Below are positions 19,627 through 28,614 of a DNA stretch of 64,000 nt, piece after piece. A program made the position numbers and the translations under genes. The stretch is taken from assembly GCA_023954175.1 (NCBI GenBank), contig JAMLIM010000007.1, forward strand, positions 17,302-81,301, written 5' to 3'. Below the pieces are notes generated by a model. That model made no database searches. It saw only the letters and a program-made list of their open reading frames with translations, and had not been told where the DNA came from. Source of the stretch: Rhizobacter sp. Lineage in GTDB: Bacteria; Pseudomonadota; Gammaproteobacteria; Burkholderiales; Burkholderiaceae_C. Each line of letters begins with the position of its first letter. Position 1 is the stretch's first letter.

Positions 19627-21036
19627 ATGAACACAGCGAACACTTCGCCGACCCCGCCCGCCGCCCGGCGCAGCACGAAGCAATGGCAGGCCGCCGACAC
19701 GGCCCACTTCCTGCACCCGTTCACCGACTTCAAGGCGCTCGCCGACAAGGGTTCGCGCGTGATCACGCGCGCCGAGAACATCTACCTCTGGGACAGCGAA
19801 GGCAACAAGATCCTCGACGCGATGTCGGGCCTGTGGTGCGTCAACGTCGGCTACGGGCGGCAGGAACTGATCGACGCCGCGACGCGGCAGCTGAAGGAGC
19901 TTCCCTTCTACAACAGCTTCTTCCAGACCGCGACGCCGCCGGCGATCGAACTCGCGGAGCTGCTCGCCGAAGTCACGCCGCCGCAGTTCAAGCACGTGTT
20001 CTTCTCCGGTTCGGGCTCGGAAGGCAACGACACGATCGTGCGCATGGTGCGCCGCTACTGGGACGTCAAAGGGCAGCCCGAGCGCACGGTGATCATCAGC
20101 CGCAACAACGCCTATCACGGCTCGACGATGGCGGGCGCCTCGCTCGGCGGCATGAGCGGCATGCACGCCCAGGGCGGGCTGCCGATCCCCGGCATCGTGC
20201 ACATCGAGCAGCCGTTCTGGTTCGAGCTCGGACGGGACATGACGCGCGAGGCCTTCGGCCTCAAGGCGGCGTCCTGGCTCGAAGACAAGATCCTCGAGGT
20301 CGGCGCCGACAAGGTCGCCGCCTTCATCGGCGAGCCGGTGCAGGGTGCGGGCGGCGTGATCATTCCGCCCCCGACCTACTGGCCCGAGATCCAGCGCATC
20401 TGCGACAAGTACGGCATCCTGCTCGTCTCGGACGAAGTCATCTGCGGCTTCGGGCGCAGCGGCAACTGGTGGGGCTGCGAGACCTTCGGCTACAGGCCCG
20501 ATCTGATGACGTTCGCCAAGGGCGTGACCTCGGGCTACATCCCGCTCGGCGGCGTGATGGTCGGCGACCGCGTCGCCAAGGTGCTGATCGACGAGGGCGG
20601 CGAGTTCAACCACGGCTACACCTACAGCGGCCATCCGGTCGCCTGCGCGGTGGCGCTCGCCAACATCCGCCTGATCCAGCGCGAGGGGCTGGTCGAGAAG
20701 GTGCGTGACGACCTCGGCCCCTACCTGGCGCAGCACTTCGCGAAGTTCGCCGAGCACCCGCTGATCGGCGAGGCGCAAAGCGTCGGCATGATGGGCGCGC
20801 TGCAGATCGTGCGCGACAAGGCGAGCGGCGAGACCTTCGATCCGGTGCACGACGTCGGCATGCTCTGCCGCGGGCACTGCTTCGGCAACGGGCTCATCAT
20901 GCGCGCCGTCGGTGACCGCATGATCATCGCGCCGCCGCTCGTGATGACGCATGCGCAGATCGACGAGATGGCCGCGCTGATCCTCAAGTGCCTGGACCTG
21001 ACCTTGTCGGACATCAAGCAACGAGGCTGGCTGTGA
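19627..21036 (+). CDS. spuC: class III aminotransferase, putrescine--pyruvate type
   Basis: PLP enzyme of 469 residues that would convert putrescine directly to 4-aminobutanal with pyruvate as acceptor. Blocks: HFLHPFTDFKALADKGSRVI typical of SpuC-like enzymes, MSGLWCVNVGYG, FFSGSGSEGNDTIVRM, VSDEVICGFGRSG, and the PLP lysine in LMTFAKGVTSGYIPLGG. It gives a second, non-glutamylated route for putrescine next to the Puu pathway. It lies 41 bases after puuA with ATG 19627 preceded by GGAGACTTTGGA. The gene symbol is by resemblance to Pseudomonas SpuC. Confidence 0.88.
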   Translation: MNTANTSPTPPAARRSTKQWQAADTAHFLHPFTDFKALADKGSRVITRAENIYLWDSEGNKILDAMSGLWCVNVGYGRQELIDAATRQLKELPFYNSFFQTATPPAIELAELLAEVTPPQFKHVFFSGSGSEGNDTIVRMVRRYWDVKGQPERTVIISRNNAYHGSTMAGASLGGMSGMHAQGGLPIPGIVHIEQPFWFELGRDMTREAFGLKAASWLEDKILEVGADKVAAFIGEPVQGAGGVIIPPPTYWPEIQRICDKYGILLVSDEVICGFGRSGNWWGCETFGYRPDLMTFAKGVTSGYIPLGGVMVGDRVAKVLIDEGGEFNHGYTYSGHPVACAVALANIRLIQREGLVEKVRDDLGPYLAQHFAKFAEHPLIGEAQSVGMMGALQIVRDKASGETFDPVHDVGMLCRGHCFGNGLIMRAVGDRMIIAPPLVMTHAQIDEMAALILKCLDLTLSDIKQRGWL

Positions 21037-21219
21037 GCACACCATGCCGCATGCCGCCTACTTGCGGCCTGCCGGCGGGCGCGTCCCGCACTGGTGCGCG
21101 CGCGCAACGCCCCGGATTTGCCCGTAGCCAAGGCCGGGCTCCGCCTCGATAGACTCGCCCAGTTTGCTCGAATCGACCGACTAGAAACGTTCCCAAAACC
21201 AGTTGCCGGAGAACCTCGG

Positions 21220-22344
21220 ATGAATCCCACAAGACACCTGTTGAGCGCCCTCGCCTCGATTGCCGCCGCAACCTTCGCCCTCGGATGGGTGCCGCCCGCG
21301 GCGGCGCAGGAAGAGGAGAAGGTGCTCAACGTCTACAACTGGTCGGACTACATCGCCGACGACACGATCGCGAACTTCGAGAAGGAAACCGGCATCAAGG
21401 TGCGCTACGACAACTTCGACAACAACGAGATCGTGCACGCCAAGCTCGTCGCCGGGAAGACGGGCTACGACATCGTCGTGCCATCCTCGTTCTGGGCCAA
21501 GATCCAGGCCGATGGCGGCCTGCTGCGCAAGCTCGACAAGTCGCAGTTGCCCAACCTCGTGCACATGGACCCCGAGGTGCAGCGCACCCTCGCCAAGCTC
21601 GACCCCGGCAACCAGTACATGGTCAACTGGATGTGGGGCTACACGACGGTCGGCATCAACGTCGACAAGGTCAAGGCCGCGCTCGGCAGCACGCCGATGC
21701 CCGAGAACGCGTGGGACCTCATCTTCAAGCCCGAATACATCTCCAAGCTCAAGTCCTGCGGCGTGAGCTTTCTCGATTCGCCGACCGAGGTCATCCCCGC
21801 TGCCCTGCACTACCTGGGCAAGGACCCGTCGAGCAACAACCCGGCCGACTACACCGGTGTGGCGCCGCTGCTCAAGAGCATCCGGCCCTACGTGACGCTG
21901 TTCAGCTCGTCGGGCTACATCAACGATCTGGCGAGCGGCTCGATCTGCGTCGCGCTCGGCTGGTCGGGCGACATCAACATCGCGCGCCAGCGCGCGATCG
22001 ACGGCAAGACGGGGCAGAAGATCGAAGCCCTGCTGCCCAAGACCGGTGGCCTGCTGTTCTTCGACGTGATGGTGATCCCGGTCGATGCGCCGCACCCCGG
22101 CAACGCGTACAAGTTCATGAACTACATCATGCGGCCCGAGGTCGATGCGAGCCTGACGAACAAGGTCTTCTATGCGAACCCGAACAAGGATTCGAAGAAG
22201 TTCATCAAGCCCGAGGTGGCGAACAACCCGACCGTCTTCCTGTCCGACGAGGAGATGAAGAAGATGGTGCCGCCGGGCGCGTTGAACAACGACACGCGAC
22301 GCGCGATGACGCGCCTCTACACGAGCTTCAAGACCGGGCTCTGA
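21220..22344 (+). CDS. potF: putrescine ABC transporter, periplasmic binding protein
   Basis: Polyamine-binding protein of the PotD/PotF family, 374 residues. A signal peptide (MNPTRHLLSALASIAAATFA to PPAAAQ) would be cleaved near residue 29. The mature part opens with VLNVYNWSDYIADDTI, the family signature, and has GYDIVVPSSFW, YMVNWMWGYTTVGINVDKV and VALGWSGDINIARQRA, which surround the ligand pocket. ATG 21220 has GGAG 8 bases upstream. It is the first gene of potF-potG-potH-potI; its order matches the E. coli putrescine importer. Confidence 0.95.
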   Translation: MNPTRHLLSALASIAAATFALGWVPPAAAQEEEKVLNVYNWSDYIADDTIANFEKETGIKVRYDNFDNNEIVHAKLVAGKTGYDIVVPSSFWAKIQADGGLLRKLDKSQLPNLVHMDPEVQRTLAKLDPGNQYMVNWMWGYTTVGINVDKVKAALGSTPMPENAWDLIFKPEYISKLKSCGVSFLDSPTEVIPAALHYLGKDPSSNNPADYTGVAPLLKSIRPYVTLFSSSGYINDLASGSICVALGWSGDINIARQRAIDGKTGQKIEALLPKTGGLLFFDVMVIPVDAPHPGNAYKFMNYIMRPEVDASLTNKVFYANPNKDSKKFIKPEVANNPTVFLSDEEMKKMVPPGALNNDTRRAMTRLYTSFKTGL

Positions 22345-22413
22345 CGCGAGACGGCGGCGCCTCCGACATGGCGCCGCAGACGCCGCCCGCGGCCAGCACA
22401 GGAAATCGAGCCC

Positions 22414-23547
22414 ATGAGTAGCGATCCGGTCCCGGTGAACAGCCCGACCGACCAGCCGGCCTTCTTGCAGATCGACGACGTCGTGAAGGACTTCGGCGGC
22501 GGCGCCGTTGCCGTCAACCACGTCAGCGTCGACATCGCGCAGGGCGAGATCTTCGCCCTGCTCGGTTCGTCGGGTTGCGGCAAGACGACCCTGCTGCGCA
22601 TTCTTGCGGGCTTCGAGACGCCGACCTCGGGGCGCGTGCTGCTCGAGGGCAAGGACATCGGCGGCCTTGCGCCCTACGAGCGGCCGTTCAACATGATGTT
22701 CCAGTCTTACGCGCTGTTCCCGCACCTCACGGTGTGGGACAACATCGCCTTCGGCCTGCGGCGCGACGGCATGGCCAAGGGCGCAATCAAGGAGCGCGTC
22801 GGCTCCATGCTCAAGCTGGTGCAGCTCGACAAGTTCGCCAAGCGCAAGCCGCATCAGTTGTCGGGCGGCCAGCAGCAGCGCGTCGCGCTGGCGCGCTCGC
22901 TCGCCAAGCGGCCGCAGATGCTGCTGCTCGACGAGCCGCTCGGCGCGCTCGACAAGAAGCTGCGCGAACAGACGCAGCTCGAGCTCGTCAACATCATCGA
23001 GGAGGTCGGCGTCACCTGCGTCATGGTGACGCACGACCAGGAAGAGGCGATGACGATGGCCACCCGCATCGCCGTGATGAGCGAAGGCCGCGTGCTGCAG
23101 ATCGGCGCGCCGGGCGACGTCTACGAAACGCCGGCGACGCGCTTCGTCGCCGACTTCATCGGCAACGTGAACCTGATGGAGGGCCGCGTCGAGGTCGACG
23201 AACCCGACCACGCCGTCGTGCGCTGCGCCGACTGCACGCACTATGTCGGCCACGGCGTCACGGGCACGGTCGGCATGGCCGTCGGCGTCGCCGTGCGGCC
23301 CGAGAAGATCAGCCTGCAGGCCGACGAGCCGGGCGGCACGCACGGCTTTCACAACAAGGTCAAGGGCACGATCAAGGAGCTGTCCTACTTCGGCAGCTTC
23401 ACCGTCTATCACCTCGAACTGTTGAGCGGCGCAGTCCTCAAGATCAGCCAGATCAACGCGGCCCGCCACCGCGATGCGACGCTCACCTGGGGTGACACCG
23501 CGTGGGCGAGCTGGCCACCCACCTCGCAGGTCGTGCTGACGCAATGA
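22414..23547 (+). CDS. potG: putrescine ABC transporter ATP-binding protein
   Basis: Energises polyamine import from the cytoplasmic face. In 377 residues the Walker A is GSSGCGKTTLL, the Q-loop region MFQSYALFPHLTV, the ABC signature LSGGQQQRVALARSLA, the Walker B LLLLDEPLGALD, and the switch histidine is in VMVTHDQEEAMTMATRI. A C-terminal TOBE domain follows from about residue 280. Its stop overlaps the potH start (ATGA). PotA and PotG are not separable by motif; potG is used because of the gene order. Confidence 0.95.
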   Translation: MSSDPVPVNSPTDQPAFLQIDDVVKDFGGGAVAVNHVSVDIAQGEIFALLGSSGCGKTTLLRILAGFETPTSGRVLLEGKDIGGLAPYERPFNMMFQSYALFPHLTVWDNIAFGLRRDGMAKGAIKERVGSMLKLVQLDKFAKRKPHQLSGGQQQRVALARSLAKRPQMLLLDEPLGALDKKLREQTQLELVNIIEEVGVTCVMVTHDQEEAMTMATRIAVMSEGRVLQIGAPGDVYETPATRFVADFIGNVNLMEGRVEVDEPDHAVVRCADCTHYVGHGVTGTVGMAVGVAVRPEKISLQADEPGGTHGFHNKVKGTIKELSYFGSFTVYHLELLSGAVLKISQINAARHRDATLTWGDTAWASWPPTSQVVLTQ

Positions 23548-24536
23548 AGCGTCCACCCAAGCCGCGCTTCCCCGACGCGACGCCGACGGGCCTCGTCGCG
23601 GCGTGGGTCGCGCGCCACCCGGGCCTGGCGCGCTGGTTCAGCGGGCGCGTCGCGGTGATCGGCGTGCCCTACCTGTGGCTGCTCGTGTTCTTCATGCTGC
23701 CGTTCCTGATCGTGCTCAAGATCAGCGTCTCCGAGATCGACGGCGTGCACTTCAAGGACGTGCTGACCTTCAACGACACGGTGCTCGCGCTGTCGCTCAA
23801 GCTCGGCAACTACGTCTTCATCACGCAGGACGACCTCTACTTCCTGACCTATCTGTCGAGCATCAAGTACGCGGCGATCACGACCGTGCTGTGCCTAGCG
23901 ATCGGCTATCCGTTCGCCTACTTCATGGCACGTGCGAAGCCGGCGGTGCAGCCGGCGCTGCTGATGCTCGTGATGCTGCCCTTCTGGACCTCGTTCCTGC
24001 TGCGCGTCTACGCGTGGAAGGGCTTGCTGAGCGAGAACGGCCTCGTCGCCGAGCTGCTCACCGCGTTGCGCATCGACCACCTGCTGCTCGCGGCAGGGCT
24101 GATCCCGGCGCTCGACAAATACATGAACACGCCGTTCTCGCTCGTGCTCGGCATGATTTATTCGTACCTGCCGTTCATGATCCTGCCGCTCTACGGCAAC
24201 CTGGCGAAGATGGACCTGCGCCTGCTCGAGGCGGCGACCGACCTCGGCGCGACGCCCTTCGTCGCGTTCTGGCGCGTGACGGTGCCGCTGTCGAAGGCCG
24301 GCATCATCGCCGGCTCGATGCTCGTCTTCATCCCCTGCGTCGGCGAGTTCGTGATCCCCGAACTGCTCGGCGGCCCGCAGACCTTGATGATCGGCCGCGT
24401 GCTGTGGGACGAGTTCTTCAGCAACAACGACTGGCCGATGGCCTCGACCGTCGCCGTCGTGATGATCCTGCTGATCATCGTGCCGCTCGCGATCTTCAAC
24501 CGCTACCAGGCGCAGGCACAGGAGCTGCGGCGATGA
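23544..24536 (+). CDS. potH: putrescine ABC transporter permease
   Basis: Inner-membrane permease, 330 residues, with about six helices and a cytoplasmic N-terminal extension. The first helix is VIGVPYLWLLVFFMLPFLIV; the EAA loop that docks on the ATPase is EAATDLGATPFVAFWRVTVP. ATG 23544 lies inside the potG stop (ATGA) and the gene ends in ATGA with potI, so the three are translated as a coupled unit. Confidence 0.95.
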   Translation: MKRPPKPRFPDATPTGLVAAWVARHPGLARWFSGRVAVIGVPYLWLLVFFMLPFLIVLKISVSEIDGVHFKDVLTFNDTVLALSLKLGNYVFITQDDLYFLTYLSSIKYAAITTVLCLAIGYPFAYFMARAKPAVQPALLMLVMLPFWTSFLLRVYAWKGLLSENGLVAELLTALRIDHLLLAAGLIPALDKYMNTPFSLVLGMIYSYLPFMILPLYGNLAKMDLRLLEAATDLGATPFVAFWRVTVPLSKAGIIAGSMLVFIPCVGEFVIPELLGGPQTLMIGRVLWDEFFSNNDWPMASTVAVVMILLIIVPLAIFNRYQAQAQELRR

Positions 24537-25396
24537 AGCGGCGCGCAACGCTGTTCGGTGCCGGCTTCAACCGCCTGTTCGCGCGAAGCTGGCTGACCGC
24601 GGGCTACCTGTTCCTGTTCGTGCCGATCCTCGCGCTCGTCGTCTATTCGTTCAATGCGTCGCCGGTGCCCAACACCTGGAGCGGTTTCAGCTTCAAGTGG
24701 TATGCCGCGCTCGCCAAGGACCGGGAACTGCTCGACGGGCTGTGGCTGTCGCTGCGCATCGCGGTACTCACCGCGAGCGGCGCCGTGGTGCTCGGCACGA
24801 TGGCCGCCTTCGCGCTCGTCAAGTACCGGCGTTTCGGGGGCCGCACGCTGTTCTCCGGCATGGTCAACGCGCCGCTCGTGATGCCCGACGTCATCATCGG
24901 CCTGTCGCTGCTGCTGATGCTCGTCACGGTGCAGCGCGCGGTCGGCGTTCCCGAGCGCGGCATCCTGACGATCTGGTTCGGGCACGTGCTCGTCGGCATG
25001 GCCTACGCGACGATCATGGTGCAGGCGCGGCTGCAGGACCTCAATCCGCAGCTCGAGGAGGCGGCGATGGACCTCGGCGCGCGGCCCGGCCAGGTGTTCG
25101 CGCTCGTGACGCTGCCGATGATCCTGCAGACGCTGCTGTCGGCCTGGCTGCTGACCTTCACGCTGTCGTTCGACGATGTCGTCCTGTCCGCCTTCCTGTC
25201 CGGACCGGGCTCGACGACGATGCCGCTCGTCATCTTCTCGCGCGCGCGCCTCGGCCTGAACCCGAGCGTCAATGCGATCGCCGCGGTGACGGTGCTGGTC
25301 GTCTCGATCGGCATCATCTTCGCGAGCCTCGCGCTGGCCAGGGCCGAGCGCAGGCGCGCGCGCGACATGGCCGCCGCCGCGCGCGGCGACGACTGA
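24533..25396 (+). CDS. potI: putrescine ABC transporter permease
   Basis: Second permease subunit, 287 residues, about six helices. It starts with LTAGYLFLFVPILALVVYSF, and the EAA motif is EEAAMDLGARPGQVFALVTLP. The helix TFTLSFDDVVLSAFLSGPG is a typical PotC/PotI element. ATG 24533 overlaps the potH stop by four bases. Seventy-eight bases separate it from the DUF3138 gene. Confidence 0.95.
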   Translation: MKRRATLFGAGFNRLFARSWLTAGYLFLFVPILALVVYSFNASPVPNTWSGFSFKWYAALAKDRELLDGLWLSLRIAVLTASGAVVLGTMAAFALVKYRRFGGRTLFSGMVNAPLVMPDVIIGLSLLLMLVTVQRAVGVPERGILTIWFGHVLVGMAYATIMVQARLQDLNPQLEEAAMDLGARPGQVFALVTLPMILQTLLSAWLLTFTLSFDDVVLSAFLSGPGSTTMPLVIFSRARLGLNPSVNAIAAVTVLVVSIGIIFASLALARAERRRARDMAAAARGDD

Positions 25397-25474
25397 GCAC
25401 CCTCTTTCGACAGCCCCGTTCGACCGATCACGACACGCACTTACCAAGACAACCGCCCCATGAGGAGAACCCCG

Positions 25475-26857
25475 ATGAAGCTTTGGCACCCGACCGCACT
25501 CGCGCTGGCCCTCGCAGCGTGCTTCCCAACCCTCGCGAGCGCGCAATCGAACGAGGAACTGCTCAAGGAGCTGCGCGAGCTCAAGGCGCGCGTGAACGAA
25601 CTCGAAGCCAAGCAAAAGGCGATCGAGGCCAAGGGCGACAGCGGCCAGTGGGGCATGACGCCGGCACAGCAGGCCGACCTCAACCGCGTCGTCGTCAAGA
25701 CCGAGGCGATCGAGGACAACCGTGAGGCGAGCGGCCTGCAGGGCCTGAAGATCAGCGGCCAGATGCAGACTGCCTACATCTACAACCAGGGCCAGGATCT
25801 AGCCGGCTTCCAGTTCCTCGACTCGGTCGCCACCTACGGCTACAACTACTACAACTCCTACATCGGCATGGCGATGATCACCTTCGAGAAGGAGATGGAA
25901 GGCGGCACGATCTGGAAGCTCTCGCTCGCGCCGCAGCGCGGCGTCGGCTCGGTGATCGACGGCTACTCCGTCGTCCAGGAGGCGAGCGTCTCGGTGCCGC
26001 TGACCGATCTTCAGACGCGCTTCATCGCCGGCCAGATTCCGGACTGGTCGGGCTACGAGTACCTCGAGCCGACCAAGACGCCGCTGATCACGCACAACCT
26101 GCTGTTCGACTTCACGCTGCCGACCGGCTACATCGGCGCCGGCTTCGACGTGACACGCGGCAAGTGGCAGACCAAGGCGATGCTTGCGCAGATGAACCAG
26201 AACGCGAACTCCTCCGCCCGGCAGGGTTCGGTGTTCGCGTTCCGGGTCGACTACTCGAAGGGCGAATACGACGGCTTCGGCGCCGCCGGCGTCTACGGCT
26301 CGGCGCCCAACTTCGTCAACGGCTATCAGGTCGACACCGACACCTACAACAACTCCACCCTCGGGTTGATCGAGGTCGACGGCTACTACATCCGGGGCAG
26401 CTTGACCCTGCAGGGCCAGTTGAGCTACGGCATGCAGAAGAATGCGGCGATCACGCCCAACCAGAGCAATGGCGAGTTCCAGGATGCCTCCTGGTGGGGC
26501 CTGTCGGCACTCGCCGGCTACCACTTCACGCCGCGTCTGCAGGGCATCACACGCTTCGACTACATCGACAACTCGAAGAACGGCGGCGGCCTGCTCGGCT
26601 ACGGCGCCGACTACGTCAACGGCATCGGCCCCGACGCCAACCTCGATTGCGGCACGGCCTACGTCAGCGGCTGCGACAAGGGCGCGAACCGCTATGCGCT
26701 GTCCGTCGGCCTGAACTACCTGTTCAACGAGTTCACCACCTTCAAGGCCGAGTACCGCTACGACTGGTCCAACCTCAACGTGTTCGAGAATCTCAGCAAC
26801 AACACCTACCGCAAGTACAACAACGTGCTCGGCGCGTCGGTGGTGCTCGGCTTCTGA
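25475..26857 (+). CDS. DUF3138-family outer-membrane protein (porin-like)
   Basis: A 460-residue exported protein. Signal peptide MKLWHPTALALALAACFPTL ending ASAQ; then a short coiled coil (about 25-55, NEELLKELRELKARVNELEA) like the trimerising helix of some porins; then alternating aromatic strands typical of a beta barrel, ending in a terminal phenylalanine (VLGASVVLGF), the outer-membrane assembly signal. The family is DUF3138 by overall pattern. ATG 25475 has AGGAG 8 bases upstream. Its place between potFGHI and puuC suggests an outer-membrane channel for polyamines, which is inference. Confidence 0.85.
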   Translation: MKLWHPTALALALAACFPTLASAQSNEELLKELRELKARVNELEAKQKAIEAKGDSGQWGMTPAQQADLNRVVVKTEAIEDNREASGLQGLKISGQMQTAYIYNQGQDLAGFQFLDSVATYGYNYYNSYIGMAMITFEKEMEGGTIWKLSLAPQRGVGSVIDGYSVVQEASVSVPLTDLQTRFIAGQIPDWSGYEYLEPTKTPLITHNLLFDFTLPTGYIGAGFDVTRGKWQTKAMLAQMNQNANSSARQGSVFAFRVDYSKGEYDGFGAAGVYGSAPNFVNGYQVDTDTYNNSTLGLIEVDGYYIRGSLTLQGQLSYGMQKNAAITPNQSNGEFQDASWWGLSALAGYHFTPRLQGITRFDYIDNSKNGGGLLGYGADYVNGIGPDANLDCGTAYVSGCDKGANRYALSVGLNYLFNEFTTFKAEYRYDWSNLNVFENLSNNTYRKYNNVLGASVVLGF

Positions 26858-27023
26858 CGGCAGCAGGGCCCGCTCGACCGCGCCGGCAGGGCTGGCGGGC
26901 GGCGTCTCGCAACATCTGAAGGCGGGTGAGGCGCCCGTCCGTCCCCGGCGGCCTCGCGGGCATAGGCCACCACCCGATGCGCGTGCACCCGCACTGCGCG
27001 ATCATGCTTGTGAAGGAATCGAG

Positions 27024-28523
27024 ATGAATGCGCCCTCCCCCGACTGGCACGCCGCAGCACGCGCGCTGCGCATCGACGGCCGCGCCCTGATCGGCGGCGA
27101 GCGCGTCGCGGCGCGCGGCGGCGAGACCTTCGATTGCCGCTCCCCGATCGACGGCCGCAGCCTCGGTGGGGTCGCGCGCGGGCAGGCGGCCGACATCGAC
27201 GCCGCGGTCGAGTCCGCCCGCCGCGCGTTCGACGATGGCCGTTGGGCGCGCAAGGCGCCCGCCGCACGCAAGAAGACGCTGCTGCGCTTCGCCGACGCGA
27301 TCCTTGCCGCGAAGGACGAGCTGGCGCTGCTCGAAACGCTCGACATGGGCAAGCCGATCCAGTACAGCCTGGCGGTTGACGTCGCGGCGACGGCGCGCTG
27401 CATCGCCTGGTATGCCGAGGCCGTCGACAAGATCTACGACGAGATCGCCCCAACGCCGCACACGGCACTCGCGCTGATCACGCGCGAGGCGATGGGCGTG
27501 ATCGGCGCTGTCGTGCCCTGGAACTATCCGATGATCATGGCCGCGTGGAAGCTCGGCCCGGCACTCGCGGCCGGCAACAGCGTCGTCCTGAAGCCGAGCG
27601 AGAAGTCGCCGCTGACAGCGTTGCGGCTGGCCGAGATCGCGGTCGCTGCCGGCCTGCCCGAAGGCGTTTTCAACGTCGTCCCCGGCTACGGCCACGAGGC
27701 CGGCGAGGCGCTCGCGCTGCACATGGACGTCGACGCGATCGGCTTCACCGGCAGCACGCGCGTCGGCCGCAAGATGCTCGAGTACGCCGGGCGCAGCAAC
27801 CTGAAGCGTGTCTACAACGAGCTCGGCGGCAAGTCGGCCTTCGTCGTCTTCGACGACTTCGCCGACACCGCCCGCGCCGCGAAGACGGTTGCGGGCAGCA
27901 TGTTCTTCAACCAGGGCGAGAGCTGCAACGCGCCGTCGCGCGTGTTCGTCCATGAGCGTGTCGCCGACGCGTTTCTCGAGGTCGTCGCCGCCGAAGCGCC
28001 GAAGTACGCGCCCGGCGATCCGCTGTCGGGCAGCACCGAGATGGGGGCGATCGTCGACGCGACGCAGTTGAAGACGGTGCTCGGCTACATCGAGGCCGGC
28101 CGCAGCGAAGGCGCGCGCGTGCTCGCCGGCGGCAGCCAGGCGCGGGTCGAGAGCGGCGGCTTCTTCGTCGAGCCGACTGTCTTCGACGGCGTGACCAATG
28201 CGATGAAGATCGCACGCGAGGAGATCTTCGGCCCGGTGATGAGCGTGATCCGCTTCAAGACCGAGGCCGAAGCGATCGCGATGGCGAACGACTCGAGCTA
28301 CGGCCTGCAGGCGAGCGTCTGGAGCGACAACATCAACCGCGCCCACCGCGTCGCGCGCGCACTCAAGGCCGGCACGGTGCACGTGAACCAGTACGATGAG
28401 GACGACATCACCGTGCCCTTCGGCGGCTTCAAGCAAAGCGGCAACGGGCGCGACAAGTCGCTCCACGCCTTCGACAAGTACACCGAACTCAAGACGACCT
28501 GGATTCGCATCGACGGAGAATGA
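27024..28523 (+). CDS. puuC: gamma-glutamyl-gamma-aminobutyraldehyde dehydrogenase
   Basis: NAD(P)+-dependent aldehyde dehydrogenase of 499 residues that oxidises the PuuB product to gamma-glutamyl-GABA. Motifs: VVPWNYPMIMAAWKLGPALA, VLKPSEKSPLTALRLAE, FTGSTRVGRKML, catalytic E266 in NELGGKSAF, nucleophile C301 in FFNQGESCNAPSRV, and the C-terminal PFGGFKQSGNGRDKSLHAFDKYTELKT block typical of PuuC/AldH. No terminator or long gap separates it from the upstream genes, but 166 bases without clear signals precede it. Free 4-aminobutanal from the SpuC route could also be its substrate. Confidence 0.92.
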   Translation: MNAPSPDWHAAARALRIDGRALIGGERVAARGGETFDCRSPIDGRSLGGVARGQAADIDAAVESARRAFDDGRWARKAPAARKKTLLRFADAILAAKDELALLETLDMGKPIQYSLAVDVAATARCIAWYAEAVDKIYDEIAPTPHTALALITREAMGVIGAVVPWNYPMIMAAWKLGPALAAGNSVVLKPSEKSPLTALRLAEIAVAAGLPEGVFNVVPGYGHEAGEALALHMDVDAIGFTGSTRVGRKMLEYAGRSNLKRVYNELGGKSAFVVFDDFADTARAAKTVAGSMFFNQGESCNAPSRVFVHERVADAFLEVVAAEAPKYAPGDPLSGSTEMGAIVDATQLKTVLGYIEAGRSEGARVLAGGSQARVESGGFFVEPTVFDGVTNAMKIAREEIFGPVMSVIRFKTEAEAIAMANDSSYGLQASVWSDNINRAHRVARALKAGTVHVNQYDEDDITVPFGGFKQSGNGRDKSLHAFDKYTELKTTWIRIDGE

Positions 28524-28562
28524 CGACCCCAAGACGCCATCGGCGTCGCCCCCCGAGGGGAT

Positions 28563-28597
28563 CTCAGCCCCCTTGGGGCGGCCCGGCGGGGGCTGAG
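28563..28597. repeat. GC-rich inverted repeat before gabT
   Basis: CTCAGCCCCC at 28563-28572 pairs perfectly with GGGGGCTGAG at 28588-28597 across 15 bases. There is no T tract, so it is not a classic terminator. It ends 17 bases before the gabT start and could be a dispersed hairpin repeat of the kind common between genes in Burkholderiales, or an mRNA structure that influences gabT translation. Confidence 0.6.
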
Positions 28598-28614
28598 GCA
28601 ACAGAGGAAGCAAG

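Noticed and set aside
28563-28597. A rho-independent terminator for puuC
   Set aside because: The stem is good but is followed by GCAACAGAGG with no T run.
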